Source: Adineta vaga (Eukaryota > Rotifera). Taken from it: a DNA stretch of 64,000 nt. The DNA lies in assembly GCA_021613535.1 (NCBI GenBank), contig CP075495.1, positions 11,780,001-11,844,000 on the forward strand, in the 5' to 3' direction. The notes under the pieces were generated by a model. That model was not told where the DNA came from, did no database searches, and was given only the letters and a program-made list of their open reading frames with translations. Positions 1 to 10,916 of this stretch are shown in pieces; positions within the stretch are counted from its first letter, which is position 1; every line of letters starts with the position of its first letter. Both the position numbers and the translations under genes were made by a program.

Positions 1-625
1 GTGGCTATCTAATATTACCATTGACACGGCTTCTTCTCCTTTGATTCATTATTTTCATAGAAAGCGAGATGCTCTAGAAAATTCTCGTTCAGTGTCATGA
101 TGATTCATTGGTAATTTTGCAACTAGGAGAATTAGTCATCGGAAAATTTAATATATAATGATATTCTATATCTTCGTTCATTCTATATGTGCACGAATAT
201 TCTCGTAAAATATGACTTATTTTTATTTATTAGAAAAAAAATGTGACGTCATTTAACGAATGTTGAATAAGACCAAATAAATATTCTTACATTCGATGAT
301 GACGATATTGCAAGTATAGCTAATTCTTTCGCCGACGCTTTATACAACTATTGTAGAGAGGCACAAAAACATTCTTTTCCTTTTTCTTCATCTATACGAA
401 GAAGAAAAAAGTCGGTTCTCCCCCTCATTCTTTTCGTCGTTTTCTTCTCTTCGCCATTTTTTTTCTCTTCCTTTTTCTTTTTCCCATATTTTTCACTGTC
501 TTATTTTTCTTTCTTTTCTTCCTCATACACGTTATGTCATAAGTACGCGATGACCATAGTTAAAGGTTATATTATGATTTTTCCTCCTTCATCGATAAGA
601 TACATTTCAGTTTATTTGTTAATTC
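1..625. other. Upstream region of the RSK gene, no gene seen
   Basis: AT-rich sequence with a marked CT-rich tract at roughly 360-525. No open frame with coding character was found. An in-frame TAA lies two codons before the ATG at 626, so the RSK reading frame does not extend further left. The region probably holds the promoter and 5' UTR of the kinase gene, but I cannot pick out a specific element. Confidence 0.4.
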
Positions 626-3600
626 ATGAAAGATATTTTCCTATACGGTGACGTACGAATGGATTTCCTCGAAGTTCCTCGTAAGGCCGATCATCATACA
701 TTCTATTTAAGTTCATGTGAGTCAGCCGCTGGTATTGATACACATGATTCAAATATTTCCTCAAGATGTTCGTCTCTATCATCGACTTCATCCTTAAATG
801 TCGAACTACCTACACCGATTTCTCCCGTGCATACGAACAGTTTTTTAAATGTTCTAAAACGATTACATTGTTTAACACTTCGTCGAAAGAAACATGGTCG
901 ATATCGTTCATTATCAACATCGTTACATCTTTTCTTCAAGAAACATCCACAATCATCCATTGATATTAGTCAATCAACAATCGAATTTTGTAAATCACCA
1001 TCTAGTCCACAATTTCCAACAATCAATACAGATAATACAATCCAATTAACTCGATCAAAAGGAAGTAGTGCTAGTTGTCAACAGATCTCTCTCCCCGGTG
1101 CAAACAAAGATATATATTCTAATAGTAAATCTCACAATTTTCAATCGCGAAGATCGTTATTAAGACGTTTAAGATCTTCGCACAAGACAGTTAGTGAAGA
1201 TAATAATACCAATACATTAAGTTCAGTCGAATTAGCTCTCACATCACAAATTCTTCCAACTCTATTCATTACAGAATCAACTTCACTAGTAACACCTGTT
1301 CAACAATTAACATCTTTTGATTATATACGTGTAAGTGATCATACGTTTTCTTTTCTTGTGATCCTATTCAGTATTTCGGGATTGTGATGAATTATCAAAT
1401 AATAATATTTATCTTCTCTAGACATTCATGAAATATCATGACTTTTCTTTTTCGTCTCCTTACAATTGAATATTGAAATAATATCATTCCTTCACATTGA
1501 TGATTATTTCTTATTTCCTTCCTTTGCTAAAGATTCTTTTGCTGTCTTTATTTATCTAGATATTACTAGTATTAATCTTCTATGTGATGAAACATGTCAT
1601 TGTTGATTAAAAAAGATAGAAGAGAGAAATTTCTCTATTTGTGTTTCCTCAGAAGAGGAGTATCAACACACAAGGCATATATTTGACGTAATTTCAGTTT
1701 CATATTCTCGTCTTTCCTAAATTCCTATTTTTAAATCAAATGATAAGAAACTACATTTACATACAATCATCTTTATGACCTTTCTCCAATCATTCTTCTT
1801 GCTTTCAATAGTACCTATAGTTTTTATCGATCTCTACCGATCCTTGTATAATATTACATATTAATTTGACTAGTTTTGTCATGTGTTGTGTGGATGATTA
1901 ATAAGATAGAAAAGACACAAATACGCTTGCGTAGGATGATGAGATAGAATGACATGTTTTTTCTTTGAATATATATATACTTGACAAAGGACGGAGGTAT
2001 TCTTTGAAATAAAACCCCCAAACTATACTACTATACCCTATGTAATTATGAACATTTAAATGACAAACAATGATAGGCAGTTGTTTTCCGTATTACATTC
2101 TTTGCGTTCCTTCTCCTTCTTCTTCTGCTTCTTTCTGTTTTTTTTCTGTTTCTGTTGTTTCTAGTTATATTAGATGGCAACCAGTGTCGACCTTGTGTAA
2201 CTCGTAATGTTGTTGTGATGTTGTGATGTTATTTCACCTTGGAAATGTGCACCAATGTACACATATACATAGTCAAATGAAAACATCGAAATACATAACA
2301 ACAAAAAATATGCCATATGTTATTTGAAAATAAAGCAAAGAGGAAACAATGTTATGATATTTCTAAAGAGAATATCAGCTGCTTTCTCCGCCTCTTAATC
2401 ATTAAAATATCTCCGGAATAATAATTGTAACCTTGCCATATGACATTCTAGATAAATATCAAATAGAGAATTGAACAGATTATCGTCGTGAAGAAGAATC
2501 TTGCTATCTTTGTTTGAGTTTAGGTCCTAACATATCATATTATTGACACGAAAATTAACCTTGTCATATTGTAGTCAGTTTTATAATTGTCATTGCCATG
2601 ATCGCAAACCTTTCGTGATGTTGATTAGAGATTAGACAGACAGAGACGATAAGCTTACAATAGAAAAAAGAATAACTAATAGAAATAAAAAAAAAGAAAG
2701 CGAAGATTCGGCGTTCTTTTTTTTCTCTCTCGTCCTTTGAATACACATCACCGAAAAACGACAACGTTTTCGTTTTTTACTCGTGTAACAAGATGGTTTG
2801 ATAGTGAGCATATACATATGCAAGATAAAATGCATCTCAAAACTCAGGTATGCACTACCTGTTTTTTTGTCGTTTATTCAACCGATTGATTTGATAATTG
2901 AAGTCGGAATTGGAGTTACCTTTCTCCTATTATTATATCTTATGAATACTTCTTTTTCAATATTGATCTCTTACCATAGATTCAACTCCAGACCATTATT
3001 AGAAACTAGATTACTTAAAACAAAGTGTTATGATAAAAATATTTGTTTCTTTTGCGCCGAGTATGTCTAATGGAAATAAGAATGATAAACAATCATCGAA
3101 TTTGAATGTATGCTTAAAATAAACTTTGCCACAATTTACATAATAATAACAATCGATGAATAGAATATTGATATATTAAAAAAAAGAATATTTTATCTCA
3201 TTTTGTTTTGCTTTTTATATTTAGGATGAACATAATAGTAATGAACATGAGATTGAAATTACCAACGTTACAAGAGAAGGATGTGAACGAGCTGATTCCT
3301 CACATTTTGAACTTTTACAAACATTGGGTGCTGGTTCATTCGGAAAAGTAAGAATGATGTGATCTGAAAATTGTAATATTATGTTTGATCTTCTTTGCTA
3401 GGTTTTTCTTGTTAGAAAAATTATTGGTCCTGATTCAGGTTGTCTCTTTGCGATGAAAGTATTGACCAAAGCCAGTCTTAAAGGTGAGCATACATTTCGC
3501 ATCAATTGTTTATTGATTTCTTTTTCTTTTTTGTATTATTATTAGTTCGCGATCGTCAACGAACGAAAATGGAACGAGATATACTTGCCCAAATTTCTCA

Positions 3601-5876
3601 TCCATTTATTGTTAAACTTCATTATGCTTTTCAAACTGAAGGCAAAGTTTATTTGGTGCTTGATTTTTTACGTGGAGGAGATCTATTTACACGTCTATCT
3701 AAAGAAGGTAGAATATTCTTTGTTTTTCTATGTATTTCTAAGTAAATTTGAATTTTTATTGTTCGTAGTCATGTTTACTGAATGTGATGTTCAGTTCTAT
3801 TTGGCTGAATTAGCTTTAGCACTTGATCATTTACATTCACTTGGTATTGTGTATCGTGATTTAAAACCAGAAAATATACTTCTTGATACGGATGGTCATA
3901 TTGCATTAACTGATTTTGGTTTATCAAAAGAATCAATACCAACACAAGATTCAAAAACATTTTCGTTTTGTGGTACTGTTGAATATATGTCACCCGAAGT
4001 TGTTTCACGTAAAGGACATTCACATGTCGCTGATTGGTGGTCATTCGGTGTCTTAGCATTTGAAATGATTACAGGTCATTTACCATTTCATGGAAGTAAT
4101 CGTAAAGAAACAATGAGTATGATATTAAAAGCCAAATTAGCCATGCCAACTTATCCATCATTAGAAGCACAAAGTTTATTACGTATGTTATTCAAACGTA
4201 ATCCAGCGAATCGATTAGGAGCTGGACCTGATGGATTTCGAAATATTCAAAATCATCCATTCTTTGCTTCAATTGATTGGAATAAATTATATAAAAAACA
4301 AGTTGAACCACCATTTATACCTCCTATTCATTCCGATTTTGCACATTATTTTGATAAAGAATTCACTTGTAAAACACCTACAGGTTAGAAAAGAAAAAAA
4401 CTATATGAATAATATTCAACTAATTTATTGAATCATTCTTCTAGATTCACCGGGTATTCCACCAAGTGCTGATGCTCATGATTCATTCCATGGTTTCAGT
4501 TACATTGCACCAGAATTAATAAGTGCCCGTCAAAATGATCCAACATATTCAAATAATATTGAAAGACGTTTACGATCGATTATTGGAGTTAAATTAACAC
4601 CATTTCAAGATGAATATGATTTAAAAGAAACTTTAGGACGTGGTAAAACATCTACATGTTATCGATGTATACATCGACAAACACGACAAGAATACGCTGT
4701 TAAAGTTATTAAAGATGTTAATATCAATGATCCATCTGATGAAATTGAATTGCTGTTTCGTTATAATCAATTAACACATATTATTCGAGTATGTCAAGAA
4801 GAAAATATTCGAAAATGAAGTGAAATCTGAATTCGTTTTCGTTTAATTTAGATGCGTGATGCATTTTATAATTCACCCAAAGTTTTCATTGTGACTGAAC
4901 TAATGCGTGGTGGAGAATTATTCGATAAAATTCGTCAAGAAAAATCTTTATCCGAACGTGAAAGTGCAAAAATCATGCATGTAATTATAAAAACTATCGA
5001 ACAATTACATCGAAATTCAATAGGTAATACAAAGTTTGTTTTTAATTATTTATAAAAAAAATATATATTCATATTTAGTACATCGTGACCTTCAACCTCG
5101 TAATATAATGTATGTCGATGAAAATCGTCAACCGTCATCCTTACGTATTGTGGATTTGGGTTTTGCTAAACAACAACGAGCTGAGAATGGCTTATTGATG
5201 ACGCCTTGTTTTACAAAAGAATATGCTGCACCTGAAGTTCTATCGAGAAAAAAATACGACGAATCTTGTGATATCTGTATGTGTTACTTACAAAAAACAC
5301 AATGAATTAAAAATTGATCTTTTTCAGGGAGTCTCGGAATTCTTCTTTATACTCTACTAGCTGGCAACACACCATTTGCACTTGATCGAAACGATTCTCA
5401 TGAATTGATACTTGCACGAACAGCTGTAAAATTAACATTTACTGGACCAACTTGGGATCGCGTGACAGAAAATGCTAAAGTAATTTGAATATTTTCAAAT
5501 CTGATCAGAATATATTTTCTTTCGATTACATTCAAGGCTCTTGTTAGTGCAATGTTGGATGTTGATCCAAAGAAAAGACCAACAGCTTTAGAACTGTGTA
5601 AACATCCTTGGTTTTCAAATATGGATAGTCTTCCGAATACGAAATTAAGTAATATTCAAGACCATAATCTTGTTCGAGTAAGGATTTTGTTTTTGAGTTT
5701 TTAAAAAAAGACAAAAATAAATTATTATTATTTAGCATAATCTCGATGCAACGTTTAATGCGATCAATGCTAATCCAAGTAAAAGTTTAACCCTTGGTCC
5801 AATTGGTGATTCAAATCTATTTAAACGACGTAATGAACGAACTAATCATCAACAGCAAACCGAAAAAGTGAAATAA
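626..5876 (+). CDS. RPS6KA: p90 ribosomal S6 kinase (RSK), 11 exons, long extra N-terminus
   Basis: Predicted 944 aa; animal RSKs are about 735-740. Exons: 626-1330, 3225-3347, 3402-3483, 3546-3707, 3769-4383, 4445-4788, 4852-5023, 5079-5276, 5328-5479, 5537-5677, 5736-5876. Phases agree throughout. The AGC-type N-terminal kinase (about residues 264-530) has the GAGSFGKVF loop, the AMK lysine, [15 protein letters not shown] and the SFCGT PDK1 site. The linker keeps KTPTDSPG (ERK sites) and the hydrophobic motif FHGFSY. The CAMK-type C-terminal kinase (from about residue 619) keeps its AVK lysine and the LLMTPC ERK target, but has HRDLQ for HRDLK and DLG for DFG. RSKs are ERK-activated Ser/Thr kinases acting in cytosol and nucleus. 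Exon 1 (235 aa, Ser-rich with a basic patch) is joined only by a phase-0 donor GTAAGT across a 1.9-kb intron, so its membership is inferred. The C-terminal ERK-docking motif is weak (a KRR patch only). Confidence 0.93.
1331..3224 (+). other. Long first intron of the RSK gene
   Basis: A 1.9-kb intron in a gene whose other introns are about 45-65 nt. It starts with GTAAGT and ends with a pyrimidine-rich stretch and TTTAG. No exon-like frame with recognisable homology was found inside. A small tandem GATGTTGT-like repeat sits near 2205-2232 and a poly-pyrimidine tract near 2100-2160. It could contain a second promoter giving a shorter, conventional RSK N-terminus. Confidence 0.5.
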
Positions 5877-6756
5877 AGAAAAGTTTTACGTACCATTTTG
5901 TTTATTTATTCCTTCTCAAACAACTGATATGTTTGTGTCTGTTTTTTTTTAACCGTTTTGTTTCTTTTCTCTCTCATTGTTCTTCTGTCTCGGTGGTTTG
6001 TATATCTCTGTCATATTTTCTGTTTTCTTCTGTTCAAGACTTGTATAACCTGAACAGTATCTATATTTTTGTTCTATCTCTCTCTCTCTCTCTCTTTCTT
6101 CTTCTTGTTGTTGTTATTTCTATGATTACATTTGTTGCTGTTGTTCGTTTTGTTCGAAAGTTTTTCAAACGCTAGTACGATGCAAATGTACACAAGAAAA
6201 ACATAGACACACAAACAGTATTCATAGTTTTGTTTTTCGTACATTTGCTAGTTACCTTTAGTCAAGAGAAAAAAGACAACGAAGGAAAAACTTGCATGAA
6301 AATTTTTTCATTGAAATCAAGTTTTTCTTTTACTCAAGTGAACAGTTGTTTGTTTCGGTTATTTACTTCGTTCTGTTTTTGTTTATTGTTTATCTATGAG
6401 ACAAAACTTTGTATTACACACTAACTGTTTGAAAAAAAATGAGACAACAGTGAGAAATAAAAGAAAAAACTCTAAATGTTTTGATCAATAGAACTCTTTG
6501 AAATAATGTTCGAAGAAGAAAAAAAAACGGACTGGACATTTTCATTCTAATCTAAACCTCAAGATCTTTTTTCTGTCTGTTGAAAGTCGAGTAATAATGA
6601 AATATTGACGTTATCTATTTTCATTCTCATATCTTTTTTTATTTGATATTGACTTCAAATATATATATATATATATAAATTTTAACATAGATAGTTATAT
6701 TATCAGTCGGTTTTTTCTTTCTATTGTGTGGATATTTTGTGATTATTATTCGGAGC
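5877..6756. other. RSK 3' UTR and intergenic region
   Basis: Pyrimidine-rich sequence follows the RSK stop, including a (TC)n run near 6076-6095. A (TA)n run is at about 6659-6677. No gene is apparent. The right part is the likely promoter and 5' UTR of the carboxypeptidase gene. Confidence 0.4.
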
Positions 6757-8480
6757 ATGGTGAGGTTACTGGTTGTATCGATTATCATATCCATTTTATT
6801 TGGAATTTTTGTTTCAAATGTTGATGCTTATAAATCGTATTCGAAACATCAATTATGGCGTATATATGTTCGAAATAATGAACAAGTAGCTCGTATGTTA
6901 GAATTTAGTCGTATTGCACATTTGCATGGTATCAATTTCTGGTCCGAAGAATTTCGTATGAATATTCCAGTAAGTTCTTCCGTTTTTCATGAATTTTTCG
7001 AATATATCAATATATATATATATATTTGTTAATCTAATTAGATAATTGCTAGTGTTCCACCTGAATTTGTTGATGATTTTGCAGAATATCTATCATCATT
7101 TGATAATAAGATTCAATATGATATTATGATGAAAGATATCGGTGCAGTTATTGATCAACAAAAAATATTACATAAAGTACGTCCATCAACGGTTAATGCT
7201 GATGATTTTGCTTATGATAAATATCATACAATTGATGAAATTCATGGATGGATCGATAAAATGGTTCAAACATATCCTACGTTAGCATCAACATTTACCG
7301 TTGGTCAATCATATGAAAAACGTGATATGAAAGGTTTGAAAATTTCGTCAAGTAAATTAGCTAAGAAGCTAGATGGAACTCCAGTAAATCAGAAAAAAGC
7401 TGTTTGGTGGGATGGAGGTACGTTTCATTATTGTTACTTTTACTGGTAAATGAATGAATTCATGTTATTTATTTAAAGGTATTCATGCTCGAGAATGGAT
7501 TAGTCCAGCAACGAATATTTATATTGCTCATGCACTCTTATCAAATTATAGTAAAGATCCAACTATTACACACATAGTTGATCAATTCGATTATTATATA
7601 TTACCGGTTTTTAATGTTGATGGATATGCTTATACATGGACTAAAGGTAGAATATTCTGTGAACTAAATTAAGTTTATTTCTATTTAATTAGATCGTTTA
7701 TGGCGTAAGACTCGAAGTAAAACTATCATTCCACTTTGTTATGGTGCTGATCCAAATCGTAATTGGGATTATAAATGGTGTGAAGGTAATCCTTTATTGA
7801 CATTAATTCTAAAAGAAAATCGTTGTATTCTATTAGGTGGTGCTTCACGTGATCCATGTTCTGATACATATTGTGGCCATAAAGCATTTTCAGAAGTTGA
7901 AACAGTACAAGTTTCTCAATTTATTGGTGCTCATAATGATACCATTGTACATTATATCAATTTTCATTCCTTTTCACAATTATGGATGACACCATGGGGT
8001 AATAATTTTACAAAAAAAATGTATGATTTAATTTTTATATGTTTCTTCGTTGTCTTTTTCATAGGATATACAACTAAAAAGCCGGATCAATTTAAATTAC
8101 AAGATGATGGCTCAGCAGCAGCTGTCGATGCGCTTGCAGCTGTCTATGGTTTGTGTTGCATAACAAATATTTCTTCCTATTTTTCGACTATTTTAGGTAC
8201 TAAATATGTACATGGCAATATTGGTGCAACTATCTATGTTGCATCAGGTAATACAGTCGATTGGACATCTGGTACAGCTAATGTAACATTCAGTTATGCT
8301 GTTGAACTTCGTGATACTGGTAAATAAACTCTTTTGAAAGAAGAATTCTTTTCGATGCCTTTCGTTTTAGGTGAATATGGATTTTTATTACCAGAAGATC
8401 AAATTATTCCAACTGGTCAAGAAACATTAGCTGGTGAACTAGCTTTGTTAAAATATATTGAAGGACATGTTTATGGATAA
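6757..8480 (+). CDS. Secreted M14A metallocarboxypeptidase (procarboxypeptidase A type), 8 exons
   Basis: Predicted 442 aa, normal for the family. Exons: 6757-6969, 7042-7417, 7479-7646, 7693-7785, 7837-7998, 8065-8148, 8197-8319, 8371-8480, all in phase. The ATG at 6757 gives a clean signal peptide (about residues 1-24); an upstream in-frame ATG at 6724 would add 11 residues before it. An activation propeptide follows, then the Zn-carboxypeptidase domain. Zinc ligands are H199 and E202 (GIHAREW) and H327 (NFHSFSQ). Substrate-binding residues are in WRKTRS and DPNRNWD, with Y379 (IYVASG) and the general base E402 (VELRDTG). The residue matching bovine CPA position 255 is Val386, which in this family points to A-type preference for hydrophobic C-terminal residues. 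It is probably a digestive or secretory exopeptidase. No truncation was seen. Confidence 0.95.
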
Positions 8481-8690
8481 GATGGAAGATACCATTACAT
8501 CCAAATCGAACTAGTTTTCTAATTCTTTTCTTCTTTTACTTAGTATTTTCGAGTACGAATGTACGTTCTAAAAAAAATCAACACTTTAGAATTTGAACTT
8601 TAACTTCTTCTTTTTTGTACGCGATTTTTTCAAACTCGATTAGTTTTTCTTGCCATAACTAAATTGTCTTTCAATTTTTGACAAAAAATG

Positions 8691-8696
8691 AATAAA
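8691..8696 (+). terminator. Candidate polyadenylation signal of the carboxypeptidase gene
   Basis: An AATAAA hexamer lies 211 bases after the carboxypeptidase stop codon. The hexamer is common by chance in DNA this AT-rich, so this is a suggestion only. Confidence 0.35.
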
Positions 8697-9540
8697 ATTC
8701 CAACCACTCTTATTTCACTACTCATATGTCAATATCATGCGAACAAGAAAAACAAAACAGTATATGTAGTCAAAAATAATTACTTGAATGAATTTTGATC
8801 TTTGACTTATTATAAAGTTAAACTTTTTTTTGTATCGATGAGAAGAAAACCTAATAAGTAAATGAGTAATCGATGAAAACGGTGTCTGGAGAGGTTATAA
8901 TCAGTATACACTGTTGACGTGCAAAAGTCAATATAGATCTGCGATCGATCGTGTTTACTTGTTATCGTTGAAAAAAGAAAGATTGTTTTTCAATAGTAAA
9001 CAAGACGAATCTAACGCATTTACTCGCGTTGATCCGTCGTTGTATGTTTTCTTTCATTTAAATCAAATATATAATGGGCGTTATTTTATGTATCTATATA
9101 ATATATATATATATATATATATATCGATTCATATCCCTTGTAAACTTTCTATTATTCTTGTCGTTCGTGAATAGCATTGTAATACGTTAAAAGAAAAGAA
9201 AAGCAAACATCTGTTTTCAATACGTCTATTACAAAAAGAACTTTATCCTGAATTCAATCTATTTAAAGAATAGAAATGGTTGCGATAAAAAAACAATTGA
9301 TTCCTAAATCATGGTAAGTCATATAAGGGTTACTTATCAATATCAATACAATTTCTTGCAATATATGACGGTATTGAGTAAATACTTACATTTCGAAGTT
9401 TAAGATCTTTTTGCCTTTTCTTATCATTCACAAATGTCTCCTTGAAATAAAAAGTTTTCTTTCATTATTTGACTGAAGACATTTTCTTCTTCGCATCTTT
9501 TTATCATCAACATTATTATTTTTTCTTCTTTTCGTTGCTA

Positions 9541-9542
9541 GG
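9541..9542 (+). promoter_or_regulatory. Splice-acceptor-like AG one base before the Tctex1 gene ATG
   Basis: A TTTTTTCTTCTTTTCGTTGC tract is followed by TAG, one more base and then the start codon. Such an acceptor directly before an ATG means either a 5'-UTR intron or a spliced-leader trans-splice site, the latter being known in bdelloid rotifers. No partner donor is obvious upstream. Confidence 0.45.
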
Positions 9543-10347
9543 ATGACGTCTAATGAAACAACAGCTATCAAACCACTTATATTCGATGAATATCTCACAC
9601 ATTTAAAACCTATTGATGAACAATATGAACTTGCAAACAAACGACTCTTACAAGAACAACCAAAACTTCGTAGTTCATCTCTTTTTCCACCAATTGCACG
9701 TAATGTACCATCAAAATCAATGGTAACCAATCGTAATATGGAATCACCACCGTCATCAATTGTAAATGGTTTGACAACTCGTGAAAATTATCTACGTTCT
9801 GTTTCTCGCAATAATGTGTCATCAATTACTTCTGGTTCACCACGATTACAGACGGGAAATACTATTCGTCCAAAACGAACATCTTTATATGACAATATTG
9901 GACCAAAAATTAATACAGGTTTAATGCCACGTTCAGAAAGTATAGCTCGAGCTGAGAATGATACTCATCGATTAGGACCAATTCGTTCAATCAATTGGCG
10001 TTTACTAAGACAAGAATTAGAACGTGATTTAGAAATACGTGCACAGACGAAAAGATTACAATTTAATTCTGGTATTACATATACACAACAATTAATAACA
10101 TTAGGAGATCTTGTTCGATCAAAAGTTAAATCTCATGTTTTAGCTATGATGGGTCATGTTGAAGAACGTTATAAAATTGTCGCACATCTTACTGTTTTTC
10201 AAACAAATACAGCTGGATTATATGTTACATCGAGATGTTTATGGAATCCATATAACAGATAATTCGATAACAATTAAAATGCACGGTGTAGATTGTGATA
10301 TTCTTATTGTAATATTTTTATGTTATACAGAATTGGGAAATAACTAA
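9543..10347 (+). pseudogene. Tctex1-domain (dynein light chain Tctex-type) gene with an apparent frameshift near its 3' end
   Basis: A single-exon frame from 9543 encodes 239 aa, ending at 10262. Residues 1 to about 145 are Ser/Asn/Arg-rich and probably disordered. From about residue 150 it is a Tctex1 domain, including the RYKIVAHLTVFQ strand and the diagnostic SRCLWNP. Tctex1 domains then continue with two beta strands, but here the frame stops after YNR. The missing end is present in the +1 frame from about 10252 (ITDNS...VIFLCYTEL) up to a stop at 10347, so one extra base around 10250-10253 explains the break. Such proteins dimerise on dynein intermediate chains in cytoplasmic or axonemal dynein. 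The break may be a sequencing or assembly error, a decayed allele, or a truncated functional form; apart from it the gene looks intact. The AATAAA at 10391 is a plausible poly(A) signal. Confidence 0.75.
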
Positions 10348-10916
10348 GATTATTTTTTTTACATTACGTTCTGTTCAATTTTGAAGATCAAATAAATGAA
10401 ACTCTTGTGAAAATCTTCAAATAGATATAAGCTAGTTGACAATTATTTTGGGTTTATACACAGCACATAAAACTATCTAAGAAGTACTTTTGACACTCTT
10501 CTTCCGTAACATTATCAGCTTGAATAAATGACAGACTGTTACCGAAACAGACATAAGAGAAAAGGTTAATAAAGAAAAGATCTGCGTAGTTCTGAAAAAT
10601 ATATACATAACGATATTTTGTTGCTAATCGTTCTTTCGGTTCTTTAATCGAATACGATATCTCTACTCTTTATTACATATTGCCACATATTTCCTGGTGT
10701 CTAACTTGTGGTTCTGTTGTTTTTTTTTGACTTATATTGCACCAACACTGCTACCAATTGACAGTAATCAGGCTAAACAAAACCAAAACAAGTTATTTAT
10801 ACTTGTTCTTTTTTTCATCGCATATCCAGACATTGTATTACTCTACGATAAGTATCAATTGAAATATACGACGCATTTTATCCCACATAGTTATGTTAAA
10901 ATCGATTTATATTTCA
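10348..10916. other. Intergenic region between two convergent genes
   Basis: AT-rich sequence between the 3' ends of the Tctex1 gene (+) and the metalloprotease gene (-). AATAAA at 10391-10396 may end the Tctex1 transcript. A further small 3' exon of the minus-strand gene could lie around 10690-10765 (a short Cys-containing frame), but I could not fix its splice sites. Confidence 0.35.

Larger units (their letters stand above)
8481..9542. other. Carboxypeptidase 3' UTR and intergenic region
   Basis: Contains a candidate polyadenylation signal at 8691 and a (TA)n run at about 9103-9124. No coding frame with support. The last 60 bases are pyrimidine-rich and end in a splice-acceptor-like sequence just before the next gene's ATG. 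Confidence 0.4.

Noticed and set aside
2564-3070. Several short frames within the RSK first intron
   Set aside because: Low-complexity Phe/Ser-rich translations on both strands with no conserved motif; treated as intron.
9103-9124. (TA)n runs here and near 6659, 34718 and 50981
   Set aside because: Ordinary short microsatellites in AT-rich DNA; mentioned only as landmarks.
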